Source: Fragum whitleyi (Eukaryota; Mollusca; Bivalvia; Cardiida; Cardiidae). Taken from it: 64,000 nt of DNA. The notes under the pieces are model-generated. The model made no database searches. It was not told the DNA's origin and was given only the letters and a program-made list of their open reading frames with translations. The first letter of the stretch is position 1. Each line of letters begins with the position of its first letter. Shown piece by piece: positions 23,529-36,544 of this stretch. A program made the translations under genes and the position numbers. Location: the NCBI GenBank assembly GCA_948146395.1, contig OX411546.1, forward strand, positions 23,476,449 to 23,540,448, in the 5' to 3' direction.

Positions 23529-23878
23529 CTGGTGTGGAAATACGGATTTTTTCCACTTGTCCCTGGACAAGTAAAAGATGGTTTTCTACTTGTCCAGGAT
23601 TAAAATTAACTTGTCTGCAAAAATTCAATGGATAAAATCTAAAAAGAAACATTGCTTTAATGAAGAAAATGCTGGAACCCAGCATTTCTTCATTAAAACA
23701 ATGCATTCTACCCCTTAATATAAACATTAGGATAATTAATCTTGGTCTATTTAGTACTTTTCAAAGAATTGCCTTGTATTTACTTGTCCTTGGATAAGTG
23801 GTCTAGAAATTTGCACTTGTCCAATAGCTAAGAAGAGTCCATGTTGGATAAGTCTGGCATGGGAATTCCACACCCCTG
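23529..23878. mobile_element. MITE with GGGTGTGGAA ends, family G1, copy 1
   Basis: Left GGTGTGGAAATACGG, right GGGAATTCCACACCCCTG, with repeated ACTTGTCC-TGGACAAGT words and an inner hairpin around GCTGGAACCCAGC. CAGGGGTG-type ends suggest hAT. Related copies at 54184-54530 and 26131-26230. Confidence 0.6.
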
Positions 23879-24357
23879 ATTTAGTGTCAATTCCATTAAG
23901 ACAAGTCATATTGAATAAATTTAAGATGTTGTTCAAACTTGCTGTCGAAACTTTAAGGCCTATTCCATTGGATGTGTTTTAATATAGCATCTTTAACTCC
24001 CAATCAAAGGCTGTATATTTCACCAGATCTGCATTTTTGCATGACAGGTGAGGGAAGCAAGATCAAAAGGTGCATTAACCAAAAAGATACTTATTAAATT
24101 ACCTTATCTGATGAGATAAATAGCCCTGATTTATTGATATGAATTCCACAGCATTCCAGCATTTCATGGCTTTTTCCTTGAAATGTTTTAAAAAAATCAT
24201 TGTTACACAATTTGAGTTGATTTGAATTAAGGTCACACTGGTTATAGCCTCCGTAGCACTCAAGTATTCTATGGCATCTTAGAAGTTTTATATATAAAAT
24301 AAGATATAAAAAATATTTAGTTTCAGAATTTTGATTTGATTTTTTTTTTAACCATTG
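23879..24357. other. DNA with nothing recognised
   Basis: AT-rich, no repeat or coding signal. Confidence 0.4.
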
Positions 24358-24359
24358 TC

Positions 24360-24592
24360 ATTCTGAACCAGTAAAAACACTATATTTTCTCAACATGTTG
24401 TGAGTCAAATTGGTGTTTGATATTGAGGGCATGATAATGAAATACTGCACAATGACTAGAATACATTTATATTGTTGTTTGCCAACCAAAAGCACTACAT
24501 TTCTCAACATGCTGTTAGTATAATTGATGTTTGATATGAAGGGGATGATTATGGAATACTGCATAATGACTAGTACACAAGTTATCTTCATG
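24360..24592 (+). repeat. Imperfect tandem duplication, about 118-bp unit
   Basis: ACTA-ATTTCTCAACATG-TGT through GAAATACTGCACAATGACTA is repeated as CTACATTTCTCAACATGCTG through GAATACTGCATAATGACTAG. The 112-codon minus frame across it has no family feature. Confidence 0.6.
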
Positions 24593-25529
24593 AATTTGTT
24601 GACAACATGATAAATTATGAAATACAACACTATTAAAATAGCGGAAAAATACATATGATTAAATTGGCCTTTCTCTGCATGTACTTTCGATAGCATTTAT
24701 GAAAATTATAATAAAATTAAACCATATGCTTAGTTACTGGGTTAAGGAGTTTCATTCATTTGCAACTATCATAAAAAGATACATTTAAGAAAATTAAAAA
24801 CAGCTCTATGTAATAAGTTTTAGCCATAATGTTTTAATGAAAAAATCTTGTTTTTTGATAAAATATGTCTCCAAGTAAATGGTAGATTAATTAGGATTAA
24901 TGACTGCCTTTGAAATTCCTTTGCCTGAAACAACTTTTCATATTCTCTTTAAAGTCGAAATGCTGTTACAAGCTTGAAGTTTTACAACTTTTATAATTTA
25001 CAGTGCCTAGAAATTCTACATAAATTTGTGGCATTATGTATGTAATAATGCTTTCTGCTTTCACATAAATATATATTAGGTTTCTATACAATCCTTTGTA
25101 TACTTTACACAGTGCTATCATAATCAAAGAATGTTATCATCAGTAATATTTGGTTCAAAGCAACTTAAGTGGTCTTAGTTTCTGTTTGTCAAATATGATG
25201 CAATATAATAGCTATAGACCTTGTATTAATATATTGTACATTTTTTCCCCTTGTTAGATACATGTTGTCTAGTTGAGGTCAAAAAGTGCCTCTTTCTGAA
25301 TCTTCCAAACATTCATGATACCAGTAGGTTCAGAGATGTTGTTAGTTTTGTAGCCAACTGCTCACTCATGCCAGAGATACCTGTGTAGGTCAATGATTCA
25401 TTGAGTAATGTTGTGGTCACTCAGATAGTAATGGCTTATCAGTATTATCTGTCAGATTTAACAGGTTTTGGCAACTGTTCATGGATCATTTCAAATATTA
25501 TGTTCTGGGTGTTCTTTTTGACTAATTTT

Positions 25530-25602
25530 CCTTCTTCATTATTTCATGTAAAAATGGGTCTACAACAAGGAGATTTTCTATGTCCTCCATTATTTTCATG
25601 AT
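25530..25602 (+). pseudogene. Possible LINE reverse-transcriptase fragment
   Basis: A short frame contains MGLQQGDFLCPPLFS and then stops. This resembles the conserved LINE reverse-transcriptase motif G-x-x-QGD-x-L-x-P-LFS. Nothing recognisable flanks it, so it is at most a relic. Confidence 0.3.
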
Positions 25603-26130
25603 AAAATTTCAATAAATGAAAGGTTATCCAACACAAGTTATTAATAGATAACATGTTTGAATTATTTTTGCTTGATCATGTATTTGGGTCATTATATAAT
25701 TATTCTTATCTTTTCACATATTCAGATATTGTTATTTATAACAATTTCTAACAAATACAATGGTTTACTCACTACATGTTTTTGTTTCACAGAGCTCTTT
25801 AAGATTAGTAGATAAGACTTCTTTCTATTCAAAAAGAAAAAAAGCCAGAAAAAGAAACGTTGGCTCTCTAGTAGAGGTTCATTAATAGAAATAACATAGC
25901 TGGTTAGAAATGATAATGGTCAGTGGTAATTGCATTATCTGTTTACCTTTTGCCATGGGGGGTCATCAAGGTTCATATAGTCTACAGGTATGCAATATCA
26001 ATCAATCTGTTTACTTAGTATCTTCTTTACCCCAGGCGTTAATTAACAGCCCACTTTTGATAGTCTTTTACTAATATAAGTGAGTATCTGAACACAGCCT
26101 GATGCTTATGTACTTGTACTTAAGTAGCAG

Positions 26131-26230
26131 TTGTGTGGAATTCCCATGCCTGACTTGTCCGACTTGGGCTTTTTGGCCTGCGATGAAGTAGATGTTCCCT
26201 GTTCCAAGGACAAGTGGATCTTGATTAAAG
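26131..26230 (+). mobile_element. G1 MITE fragment
   Basis: TGTGTGGAATTCCCATGCCT-GACTTGTCCGACTTGGGC and GGACAAGTGGATCTTGA match one end of family G1. The rest is missing. Confidence 0.5.
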
Positions 26231-26304
26231 AACATAATGGCAGGTCATTCACGGGGTGTTATAATACAGCTCAAAGTGATTTTCAATGGACTGTCTATCT
26301 ATTG

Positions 26305-26535
26305 GTCCCAGATTCGATCCAGGAAGGTGGCACTCTTTCTTTCCAACTATTTGTCTCTTACCAATGGGTTTATAATTGTAGACCTATGTGAGATAGTAAC
26401 TGGAGGCTAGGAAAGGATGTGATGGTTGTACTTGTGAGAGAAATACCAGGATTCCATTGTTAGGTGCTCCAGCTCTGTGATTTAAATGAAAAAAATGTTG
26501 AAAGCAGCACTCCATTCAATCAATCAATCAATTAA
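26305..26535 (+). repeat. SINE-1 copy, 5' truncated
   Basis: Begins at the B-box region (CAGATTCGATCC) and runs to the ATTCAATCAATCAATCAATT tail. Confidence 0.7.
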
Positions 26536-27258
26536 AGAAAAGGAAATATTTTTATCACATAGATCTAAAAATGTTGTTTATTTCAGGAAAGAATAACTGA
26601 AAATTCAGACAAATAACTTCTCCAGGGGAGAATTATATGGGCAGCTGGTAATTCTTTGTTTTCTCTGTCAAGATGCCTTAAATATTTGTGTGCATGTTAA
26701 ACCCCTATCTGAGACTTGCCTGTATGTATGTTCTTGCAATGATAAAGTTTGTATGATGCATACAGAAGTTGAAGATGAACAGTCAAAGAACACCAATTTT
26801 TTTTTTAATTAATGCTCTTTCATGTATTGTGTCATTTCTTACTTCTGCAAAACTTTAGGTACTAAGAAAATGTATTAATCTGCCTTCAGGATGCGTCCCA
26901 ATTTTGAAAGAAATAGATAAAGTTGCGAGGGGTGCTCACTAGTGCTTTGTTAGTCCGATTCTAGTGTGTGCAGGATTTTGTTAGAGTGACTGGATTTCTA
27001 TAACTTAGCTATTATTATCTTTATTGATATTATTTATACTTACTGCTGATCAGCTCAGAAGGCTAGGGGAGGGGGGTTAAATCAATGGGTTTTTTTTGTT
27101 CATTGGTAGGAAGTTATCTATATTCTGTTCAATGTCATAAACAAATCTTGACTGCTACTTATGTTCTTTTATCTTTCAAACTCTGTATGTTTGTTATATA
27201 ATTTTCATAGTAATTGTGCCATCCACAAAGAAAAAAGATTATGATGTAACCCATCATA
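26536..27258. other. DNA with nothing recognised
   Basis: No structure that I can support. Confidence 0.4.
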
Positions 27259-27262
27259 TTAA

Positions 27263-27504
27263 CCCTTGTCATGCTGGGCCCGGAATATTCCTGCTTTGAC
27301 AGGAGGTATAGACAAAGATCAGCCTGCACATGTGTGCAATCTGATATTAGTTCATACCACCTGAATTTCATTTTTAAACCAGAAAGGTATAAAACAATGC
27401 CTTTCTGTAATCAGTACTTACTCACATTTGGTAACTTCCAGTGCTTTTAGCACTTTGACTTTACATTTAATTTTGCCAAGATTTTTTATCCAGCATGCCA
27501 AGGG
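27263..27504. mobile_element. piggyBac-like TTAA MITE, family T1, copy 2
   Basis: 242 bp, CCCTTGTCATGCTGG to CCAGCATGCCAAGGG, flanked by TTAA at 27259-27262 and 27505-27508. Confidence 0.8.
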
Positions 27505-27714
27505 TTAATAATGACCATCGCAGGGAACTGGGCAGAATGGATATTTTTTATAAAAATAAAATTGGATACAGCAGAAATTAACCAGATATTATATTACAAA
27601 AAATATGCTAATTGCAAAAAAATTTCTATCCTGGTCAGTCTGCACAGTCTGTGTAGTCTGAACAGGATCGGCATTTGTTCACACTAAATCCCAGATCGAA
27701 AACTCAGCAGAAAA

Positions 27715-27769
27715 GAGTTGTAACTGCCTATATAAGCAGTAATAGCTGTTTTGCGCTGAGCCATCAAGA
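27715..27769. repeat. H1 hairpin MITE, left end degraded
   Basis: GTTGTAACTGCCTATA, then AGCTGTTTTGCGCTGAGCC-ATCAA. The left terminal repeat is lost. Confidence 0.55.
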
Positions 27770-29110
27770 TGTTTGGCAAAAAAGAATCTTAGCAAGCAGC
27801 ATAGCCAGGGGTCAACCTATGGCTTTCGATTTATCTTGAGGAACAATTCTGCTGTCAGAAACACAAATTTTTACTGGACTCCTACTAGTTATTGCAATAT
27901 GATATTGCATCTCTTTCATATCTGTACTGTTAGTAAAGGTGGGGTTACATGCACCCAAATAGTGGTAATATTTGTCTATCTGTGTACTAGATTATTAAAG
28001 AGATTCTAAAGACTTGAGGAATTACCATGGATAAATGTCATAGGTAGATCTTGAAAAACTCCGAGGGTGTATGACTATGACGTAATTATAGCCTGGAAGT
28101 TTATGTGATTTATTTAAAGATGTATGGAGTTTGAATAATGAAATATTAAAGATGGATGAAAAAGGAGATTTTGAGTTCCTTTGTGATTATACGATGCAAG
28201 AAAATTATATGGTAGGTTCCTTTGATTATTTTGTTATGTGATTTGTCATTATACTATTTATCTTTGATTTTCTCTGTTTATTACTGCGGCTGAAGTCCAC
28301 AGGGGATTTAAACGAATAGAAGTAATACCAAAAAGGGGAGTTAGGCAGTATATAAAGATAGATAGATAAAAGAAAAAGAAAGAAAACATTAAGGTGGAAT
28401 ATGAAATTTCTATGAACATCAACAGATTTTGGGCATAACTTTCTTAACAATTAATCATTCTGTTATTCTGTCTGTCTGCTCTTATCTAATATGATGTTTA
28501 ATCTCATTAGAAGTAACATCTGCTTATATATGTACCAAGATCATCTTACAAGGTCAGGGTCATCTATCAAGGTTAGACTTTGCAAAAACTTAAGCAAAAC
28601 TAAACTTTCAAATAACATCAAGCCTATTTAAGTTGCATTGCTCTTTTTTGTGTGGTGATTATAAATACCTTAGTAATATGCATCTGCAGATAACAATCTC
28701 AAAATAATATGACAAGGTCATGGTCATCTATCAAGGTCATACTTCTCATAGAAATGCTATTCAGGGGGTATGAGTGTTTTCTCAACACAATTTTATTGCT
28801 TGGCAAGTTACATATGTATTATGGCAAAGTTTTTTTTTCAAGAAAGCAGGCTCCCAAAATATAGCTTTCACAATCAAATTGCACTATATTCTGTGGGTAT
28901 AGTGTAGAAAGGATTGGAAAAAAAGGAACAACGAGGTTTGTAAAGAACAACTATGGCTTTTTAATTGATGAATAATTATTATCATGAATGGGAGATGATT
29001 AAAGATGTCTATTACTTGGTGCAGTTTATAAGCAATTTGCATATGCACTTAATGCATCCAAATAAATATCTTGTGACTAGGTTATTGTCATCATTAATGA
29101 ATTAAAATAA
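27770..29110. other. DNA with nothing recognised
   Basis: Small open frames on both strands lack family features. Two AAGGTCA-TCTATCAAGGT words near 28550 and 28730 hint at an old repeat. Confidence 0.35.
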
Positions 29111-29113
29111 TTA

Positions 29114-29292
29114 CAGTCAAACCTGTCTTAAGCAAGCACCGAAGGGACATCCAAAAAGTGCTTGCTTAAAGGTGCTTGCTTAATACAGGTCAATTTCAGT
29201 GTAATTGGTTCATTTGGGAACTCTGAGTGGCCGCTTGCTTAAGACAGGTTGCTTGCTGAATACAGGTGGCCGCTAAGACAGGTCTGACATGT
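29114..29292. mobile_element. Tc1/mariner-type MITE (CAGTCAAACCTGTC)
   Basis: Flanked by TA; left CAGTCAAACCTGTCTTAAGC, right TAAGACAGGTCTGACATG as diverged inverse. The interior repeats GCTTGCTTAA-type words. CAGT ends and TA targets are usual for Tc1/mariner. Confidence 0.6.
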
Positions 29293-29799
29293 ACATCATA
29301 AATCCTATATTGTTGATTCTTGTTAGAATTGTCTCATCAAGACAAATGAAATGAGTACCCAAAGGTTGTTGGGAAACTGCTAAAAGCATTGTTAAACTCT
29401 GTTCAAACACATATTTTATTCGGCATGCTAATTAGGCTCTAAATAAGGAATGAAGCGCAGTATAAAACCCAATGTCATGTCTGCATTAAAGATGATTTTA
29501 CTATGTAATAATCATAAATTTTCCATTTCCAGTTATAAATTTACATTAATGGTTTAAAATTCTCAAGACCAAAGTCTTAAATCAAACAGAGTATAAATGC
29601 TTAATTAATACATACAATTAAGAGAAGGGTTGTTTATTATCTTTCTATTATAAAAGCTCTCAAGAATTTATTGCATTAATGAGGACATGCTCTCAAGAAT
29701 TATTATCCATGGCTCTATGCCCCAGTGCGGAGCAGATATAATATTCAAAAAGCGCCATGTCTCATATATAATATGTTATTGTCATTTGATATCGAAAAG

Positions 29800-29842
29800 C
29801 TCATAACTGCAGCTTGAATTAAGTTGTAGTTACAGGTTTTGT
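29800..29842. repeat. H3 hairpin (CTACAGCTTGAAT) copy
   Basis: TAACTGCAGCTTGAATTAAG-TTGTAGTTA folds on itself. Other H3 copies: 13828-13863, 14165-14198, 30463-30525, 31627-31664, 32690-32728, 62388-62432. Confidence 0.6.
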
Positions 29843-30244
29843 TTGGCAACCATTTATTTATCATTTGCATTCTACTGCACTGTGTTAGGCACGACTGACA
29901 ACAGTTTGTTGATTGAAATGTTTCATGAACTGCTTTTCTCAAAAAACCTATTCTTTGCTCTTTGCTTGAAAAGTAATTCAAGTTACATATCCTCAACTTT
30001 CAGAAAAAGTAACTTCCTTTGATTGTCTGTGAACTTATTTTATTTCATTTATTACCTAACGTTTTAAATTAACGTTACATTAAAGTAGCCTATGTAATCC
30101 AAGTCATGCAGTAATCAAGCAATTCACAAATTTCAAGCCAATTCCTAGTTGCCTCCCTTTATCTACAAATTTCATGATCTATCATAAGCTGAAGGCTATT
30201 GCAGAAGAAGCAAGTACAATTCCAAAAGATAAAAGACATAATAA

Positions 30245-30324
30245 TTGATGACTCAGTGCAAAAAAAAGTTGAAACTGCCTAAATACATATAGGCAATTAC
30301 AACTTTTTCTTACTGAGCCTTTAA
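30245..30324. repeat. H1 hairpin MITE copy
   Basis: TTGATGACTCAGTGC and its inverse, arms with several changes. Confidence 0.65.
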
Positions 30325-30462
30325 TGCTCATTATGTTTTGGCAATTTATCCACTGTAAATCTATATATTTATCTTTCTATCCTTTGGGAGATTTGGGTAA
30401 GGAAATTATAAACCAATGACAGATGGTATTCTACATAGAAATGTCTGAAAATCATTGGTGTA

Positions 30463-30525
30463 ATTCTAAAAACCTTGTAACTACAGCTTGTTCAAAGCTG
30501 CAGTAACAAGGCTTTAGAAATATAC
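30463..30525. repeat. H3 hairpin copy
   Basis: TTCTAAAAACCTTGTAACTA-CAGCTTG and its inverse, short central loop. Confidence 0.65.
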
Positions 30526-31129
30526 CGATGGTATAAAGAAGTTCAGGATGATCGCCAGACTACTTTTCAAAGATAATTTGTGTCATTTTGAAAAAGGTGA
30601 TGAAATCAAAACTTTTATGATGTTTTATACACATTAATTTTACTTATGACTTTTGTTGGCCTTGAAGAATACTATAGTCAAACCTCTGTATTCGAAAAGG
30701 CGGAAAATGTGGTATAGCCAGGAGTAGGGATGGACTGAACTGAAATCTATAAAGCTTGAGATAATGGTACAATGCCATTGATTACAAATGCAATCACCTG
30801 TATACTGATAGAGTAAAGAAACTCATCACAAAACCACTTTTCTCCCTATGAATATTCATTGTTTGTTTGCCTTTTAATTGTTAATTTCATGATGAAGTCG
30901 CTTTCAAAAGCATGATACTTTATGCCATGGCACATAACTTTTGCAATTTGACTCAAAATTATTAATAGCACTGTTAAACTCAATTAAAACAAAGAACAAC
31001 CATTTTGGATGAAGGGGATGGTTGCAGTTCTCAAAAACAAAACGAAAAGCAGTAATTGCTATGAAAAAGTAGTGATCAGTTGAAAAATACTTTAAGAATT
31101 CAGATGAACAACAACAAATGTTATCTTAA

Positions 31130-31351
31130 CCCTTTCCTGTTTTACAAAATTTTGGACCTGTCCAAATTCAAAGGTTTTGCAGACGAAAATTAAAAGTGGG
31201 TTTAATTTGAAAAATAACCATTCAGTAGGGTAGAAAATAGTGTGGAAAAAGAAGAAATTGCTTGTCAGAAGCAATTTCTTCTTTTTTCACAATGTTTTCT
31301 CAATCATAAAATCACAGGCACGTAAAAAGCAGGGATTAAACAGCAAAGGGT
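31130..31351. mobile_element. piggyBac-like TTAA MITE, family T2, copy 1
   Basis: CCCTTTCCTGTTTTAC to AAACAGCAAAGGGT with TTAA at both flanks (31126-31129; 31352-31355). It carries a central hairpin GAAATTGCTTGTC-AGAAGCAATTTC. Confidence 0.75.
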
Positions 31352-31626
31352 TTAAATCTATATAATCTGAAATATTTTATTCCTGTAAGTGTGAAAGAAA
31401 TTGAGTTTGTTGGTATGACTCAAGCTCTTTTCTGTCTCAAGTTGATAAAATCTGTTACAGATTAGATGTCTGTTATAAAATCTAATAATATGCGTCTCTG
31501 TGCCTTTGAAATTTTTTAGATATTTAATCTAGTCTAATTTTTATGTCCTCTTTCGTCTTCATGTAGTCCTACTGGTATATCACAAAATTCAAAGAATTTT
31601 TGGGGATCAATGGTGAGCAGCCAAAG

Positions 31627-31664
31627 GTTTGTAACTACAGCTTTGATAAAGCTGTAGTTTCAAG
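31627..31664. repeat. H3 hairpin copy
   Basis: TTGTAACTACAGCTTTGATA-AAGCTGTAGTT pairs along its length. Confidence 0.6.
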
Positions 31665-32289
31665 CTTTTGGATGGCAATAGATGACATATCATTTGAAAG
31701 GTTTTCATAATTTTATAGACCAGATATAAAGTGTCAAAATCTTAGGCTTTAATGTATTTAGAATAACTTAAAGAAAAATATGTGGCTTATGGGTTATAAT
31801 ACATAGTTTCATCAAAGACTTTTATTCACAAAATGAATAATGTCAATAGAATTGGCTGTGAGCAAATATTGCAAATATGGTAATTTCCAAGTAATACTTA
31901 AGCTTAAGTCTTTATTTATAGTTCCTTTATGTTTGTACTATGGTTACTCTAGAAATTGGCCTCTTCAAATTATGACAATTGATTTTCTTCCATATGGTAT
32001 TTAGATTTGATCTAGATATCCCAGAACAAACTATGATTCATATGGGAGACCCACCATCCAGACAGAAATGACCTGGATTGTTTCTTGTTTGTTTCTTGCT
32101 TGCAAACACTTTCACTAAATTGATATACTTGCTGTCAACTTCCCAAATGATCCCTGGCTTGTTTGCAGGAGTTTGGGAGTAAATGTTTGGGAAACAGTTG
32201 AATATTTTTTATGCAAACACATTAAAGTACCAAGTGGCTCAATTATTATAAGTAATATGCTAAATATTCGAATAGCAGCTGAAGACTAG

Positions 32290-32395
32290 GAAAGGTTGTA
32301 TAGGATAGAAAACGAGAGCTGTGGTATATGGGAAATAGAGCATTAGTGAGTGTCTAATTCCCATATACCGTGGCACGAGATTTTCTATCTGACTT
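32290..32395. repeat. Hairpin repeat of about 100 bp
   Basis: ATAGAAAACGAGAG with TGGTATATGGGAAATAGA pairs with TCTAATTCCCATATACC-GTGGCACGAGATTTTCTAT. Not seen elsewhere in the window. Confidence 0.55.
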
Positions 32396-32689
32396 AGACC
32401 ACGCTTTTCTTACATTATCTGTGTTTTTACCTGAACCTCTAATAATGAAAAATTTTATAATACAGGAAAGTGTTATAGCATGACCAACCAAGTTGAAAGT
32501 CCCTATTTGTGTAATGTAATTAAATGGTACTAAAACTTTGCATGCATAATGCACAGCGTAATATCCATTTCTCAACTCCTACTCAAAAATGATAATTTCA
32601 ACAGATAAGCAAATGTTGCAAAGTTTCAAAAATTGATCTTCAAAAACCCTGATATTCTTCAATGTGACTTTATAAGCGTCACTTGAATT

Positions 32690-32843
32690 CTATAACCTTG
32701 TAACTGTAGTTACACGGATTATAGAATTCAACTAACATATTGTGAATGCTCATATCGATGGCTCTGCATGGAACAGTTTTAACTCAAATTAAACTGCCTA
32801 TAAACATATAGGCAGTTACAACTGTTTCACGCTGAGCCATTGA
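32690..32843. repeat. H3 remnant followed by H1 hairpin
   Basis: 32690-32728 has ACCTTGTAACTGTAGTTACA; 32755-32843 is an H1 copy with a small extra stretch in the left arm (AAACTG repeated). Confidence 0.6.
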
Positions 32844-33890
32844 TATACTCTCATAATGAGTAATTCCATTTTTGTGGTTCATCAGCTTTCTTTGTATTAG
32901 GTCATGTTTCCCCTTTCATGAACAACACTGAATAGGATGTTTATTGTTAAAAAGTGTTGTTTTGATTGTTCTTGACAAAGTCATATATGGAAACTTTGGA
33001 CAGAAAATTTGTGATGAAATTAAAGCTGAATAAATTCAAATATGTGTTTCATAGGTCTTATAAAACATTGTTGTAGTTTCTATACATGTAACGTTAAAGC
33101 TGCTCTTTCACAGATTGGGAAAATGCGAATTTTGATTTTTTTGTTAAATATATCGGAAATTATGTCTTCATGGTGTAGAAATGTCTACACTAACAAGATG
33201 CGATCTGGTAAGACATGGAAAAAAAGACAGATATTCCTGAATTTAGCGGAATTTTATTCTGAAAAATAAAGCAACTACTAACGCCTAAAAGATCATTCTT
33301 AAATTTTAGCCAACTGTTTACACAAGCAATTCCCACTGTTTGTCCCATTTTATCAAAGGTCAAAGTTGAAGTATTTGTCAATTGGGAAACTACATATTGA
33401 TACATGCAAAAAATGAAATGTAATTTTTAAACCGGATATATAAACAGACTGGGTCCTTCACTGACATTGCCGCTTTGAACATTCAAGCTACAAATTTTTA
33501 AAATGAGTAATTGTAAGTGCCATACCCATGCACAAATTTACGAATCTAAGAACCAGTTTTGTATTTTTTCTTTGAAAATATGTGAAAGAGTAGCTTTAAA
33601 ATAAGCCATAGAGTAAGGAACTATTAAAAAAGACTGTGATATAATAATCAAAAATGAAAGAAACTCTTTTCTTATGCCATCTGTCAACTTTGAAAATTGA
33701 AATGGGAATTATTTTCTGTATTCTTGCATAAAAAATAGGCCATATCACTAGCTCAGTGAAGGAGGAATCAATAGAGCAAGATATCATTGGCCATTGTGAT
33801 GTTTCTTTTAAGTTTTAAGGTTAAAATGAAAGTTAAATGTTTGTAAGTTGAAGAAAGATAGAAATATGGTTTAATTCTTTGCTAAAAGAA
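32844..33890. other. DNA with nothing recognised
   Basis: Frames of 60-75 codons on both strands, none with a recognisable feature. Confidence 0.4.
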
Positions 33891-33897
33891 GTTTGAG

Positions 33898-33950
33898 GGG
33901 TTAGTGCAAAACTATTGTAAGTGCCAATATTATTATAGGCATTTTGTAAG
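33898..33950. repeat. H2 hairpin, right arm degraded
   Basis: GGGTTAGTGCAAAACTATTG-TAAGTGCCAATAT then TATAGGCA; the right half is lost. Confidence 0.5.
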
Positions 33951-34290
33951 TCTTTTGCTGACTGAAGTTTGTAAGTCTAGAAAGAGATAGAGATAGTGAT
34001 ACTTGTCTTGTATTGAAACAGTAAGTAAAGCGTACAGTCTGTGTAAGTCTTTTGATGATTGAAGTTTTGAAGTCTAGTTAGAGATAGAGATAGCGATACT
34101 AGTCTTGAATTAAAGGTTTAGTATCATATTTGTTACAGTAAGCAAAGATAGAGGTACATTCTTTATAAGTCTTTTGCTTATAAAACTTAAAAAGTCTTAC
34201 CAGAGACAAAGATTCGTGTATATATTGTATATTAAAGGTGTAATTAAGTTTTATGGTTGTAGGTCTAGGTAAAGATAGAGGTAAAATGTT
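33946..34290 (+). repeat. Imperfect tandem repeat, about 95-120 bp, three units
   Basis: TAAGTCTTTTGCTGA-TGAAG with AGAGATAGAGATAG-GATACT recurs at about 33948, 34043 and 34166. Confidence 0.6.
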
Positions 34291-34724
34291 GTAAAATTGA
34301 GACTGGCCCAATTTCAAGGAAGTTTGCAAAGACGATTACTATGTAATAAAATTTAAAAACAAAAAAAACTTTTGGTTATTTTAGCAGAGATATATTGTTG
34401 CCCATGAAGAAATTGCTTGTATTTTCTACAATATTTTCCAAAGCTTTTTTTATCTTCAGGGTTATCAAAGAGTAGAATTTTCAGGGAATTGGTTAATACA
34501 CTGATCATTTAAAAGGGAGATGACTACTGTTTTGAGTGTTAGTCATCAGTCTGTGGAAGTTCTGGGCATCTTATCTCGTAAAACTTGTCTGTTTACATCA
34601 ATATTATGGCATGTTTACAGTTAATTGTCAATGGAAATCATTCACCATCTTTGGAACTGTTTTGCAATTGGAATGAAATAATACCCCCATTTAGTAGGAG
34701 CATTGTGTTCCCTTGGAAAAGAAA

Positions 34725-34938
34725 TGAGCCTGTGCATGACATTTCCAACTCTGACATGTGTGTGAGTTGCTAAAAAAAGAGTGTCTTAGATAGCTACAAA
34801 ATGCAATTAGAAGATTGACTGTATAAAATCTACAAAGTGCATGGCAAATACTTTGGACAGACTGTGCGGATGCACAGGCTGGCCAGTGTCTTTGCTAGAT
34901 GTGTGTTTGAAATTGTTGGAAAAGCCACTATCAGGCTC
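34725..34938. mobile_element. M230 MITE copy
   Basis: GAGCCTGTGCATGACATTTC to the inverse AAATTGTTGGAAAAGCC..AGGCTC, with the TGTGCGGATGCACAGG centre. Confidence 0.7.
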
Positions 34939-35503
34939 AAATATGATAATTAATTTTCTGATACTGAAATAATCATTATAAAAGGGGGCACTTATGATTT
35001 GTGAGAGAGAAAAGAGTATTTAAAAGAAGACGAGCTATTTGTAGAGTCAGAAAGTTATGTATTCTCTAATTACTTCTCATTTCTAGTTTGTCGATTTGTC
35101 CAGTTATGTAAGGGTTCTTGTATTATTTATGCATTTACATAATTTCATCCTTTAGTGCTTTTCAGCAAAGGGAAGTTAATGCTAGTCTATTGATTTGGTT
35201 TTGGTCAATCCTTACAAGAATAAAACTAATGGAACATATTGTCTGCCTCGCATGAGCGTATAGATGAAAGTAAACAATATTTTAACTGTGTCCATTTGTC
35301 CGTCTGTCCAATGCTTAGGTGAATACATTTGATTTTGAACTGGTCTTGTGATGCTCTATTAGAATTGTTCATCACATGTTTGATGGTTAATATCAAGGTT
35401 GTAATAGATTGTTCTGTGAGCTTTGATTTAACAAGAATGAGATTTTTTTTTTCCCTAAAGCATATGTCTTTTCAAGAGGATTACAATTACTGTCATCAAT
35501 TAA

Positions 35504-35725
35504 CCCTTGTCATGCTGAGCCCAGAATATTCCTGCTTTGGCAGGAGCTATAGACAAACATCAGTCTGCACATATGTGCAGTCTGATGTTAGTCTACACCA
35601 CCTGTTTCTCACTTTTAAACCAGAATTGTAAATAGATATAGTTTTTGAAATACAAATTGACCAATAGTTGGTACTTCTAGTGCTTTGCAAGTTTTTTAGC
35701 CAAAATTTATTCAGCATGACAAGGG
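35504..35725. mobile_element. piggyBac-like TTAA MITE, family T1, copy 3
   Basis: CCCTTGTCATGCTGAGCCC to CAGCATGACAAGGG, TTAA on both sides (35500-35503; 35726-35729), inner CTGCACATATGTGCAG palindrome. Confidence 0.8.
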
Positions 35726-35729
35726 TTAA

Positions 35730-36540
35730 CATAGGGTTTGGTTGACAGTGAAATGCTATGGATCTGGATATCTAATGGATGTGTAATGTTGACCATCTTA
35801 CTTTATGTATTTAGGTGTATGAAGGAAGAGAATATAAAACTTTCCATGAATGGTAGGTCTAATGGTTTCTGGCTGAACTATTATAGATAGATTATCAATA
35901 GACAATAATTGGTAATGACTCAATTGTTGTCCCTCATGGGGTTTGCCTGTTTTAGCTTTTCAGAACTTTGCACTGGTCAATCCCTCTCAATGCTTTCAAA
36001 CTTACTGAAGGCTTTTTTTGCTAGTTTAATTATTCTAGCTTAATTAGCTTTATTTGTAATTGAAAATATTATGCTTTATTTTCTAAGCAAAGACTGGTTT
36101 GTGCTCATGACCAACTGATTTCGTGGTACTGTTTTTAAAATCCAATTAAGGGATTTATCTATCTTTTGAATACTATAAATTTCTTAAAATAAGAGGCAGG
36201 ATTTATCTGTAGGAAAATAGGAGTGAGAATTCGCCAAGTCAACCTAGAATTACAGAGCAATCATTAATGAAGATGGATGCTATGTAATTGACAAGTTAAT
36301 TTATATGCTAATAGTTAGATTAGCTTTACTTGCAAAATGTCTGAATTAACTGAATTGCTTACATACTATTTTCTCTTCTCCTAGATTGTAATTGTTACAA
36401 CACCCCAATTAATCTTAATGCCTGTACAATTTCTGTAGAATTCAACCTCTTAGCTCAATGTTTAGATTTATTTGGTGTGATATTTATGTATTCTTGCAAA
36501 AACTCCTTCTGAAAAAGTTGTAGATCATTAAATGGCAGCT
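35730..36540. other. DNA with nothing recognised
   Basis: AT-rich; no supported feature. Confidence 0.4.
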
Positions 36541-36544
36541 CACA

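Noticed and set aside
24358..24696. 112-codon minus-strand frame
   Set aside because: It spans a tandem duplication in AT-rich DNA and has no family feature.
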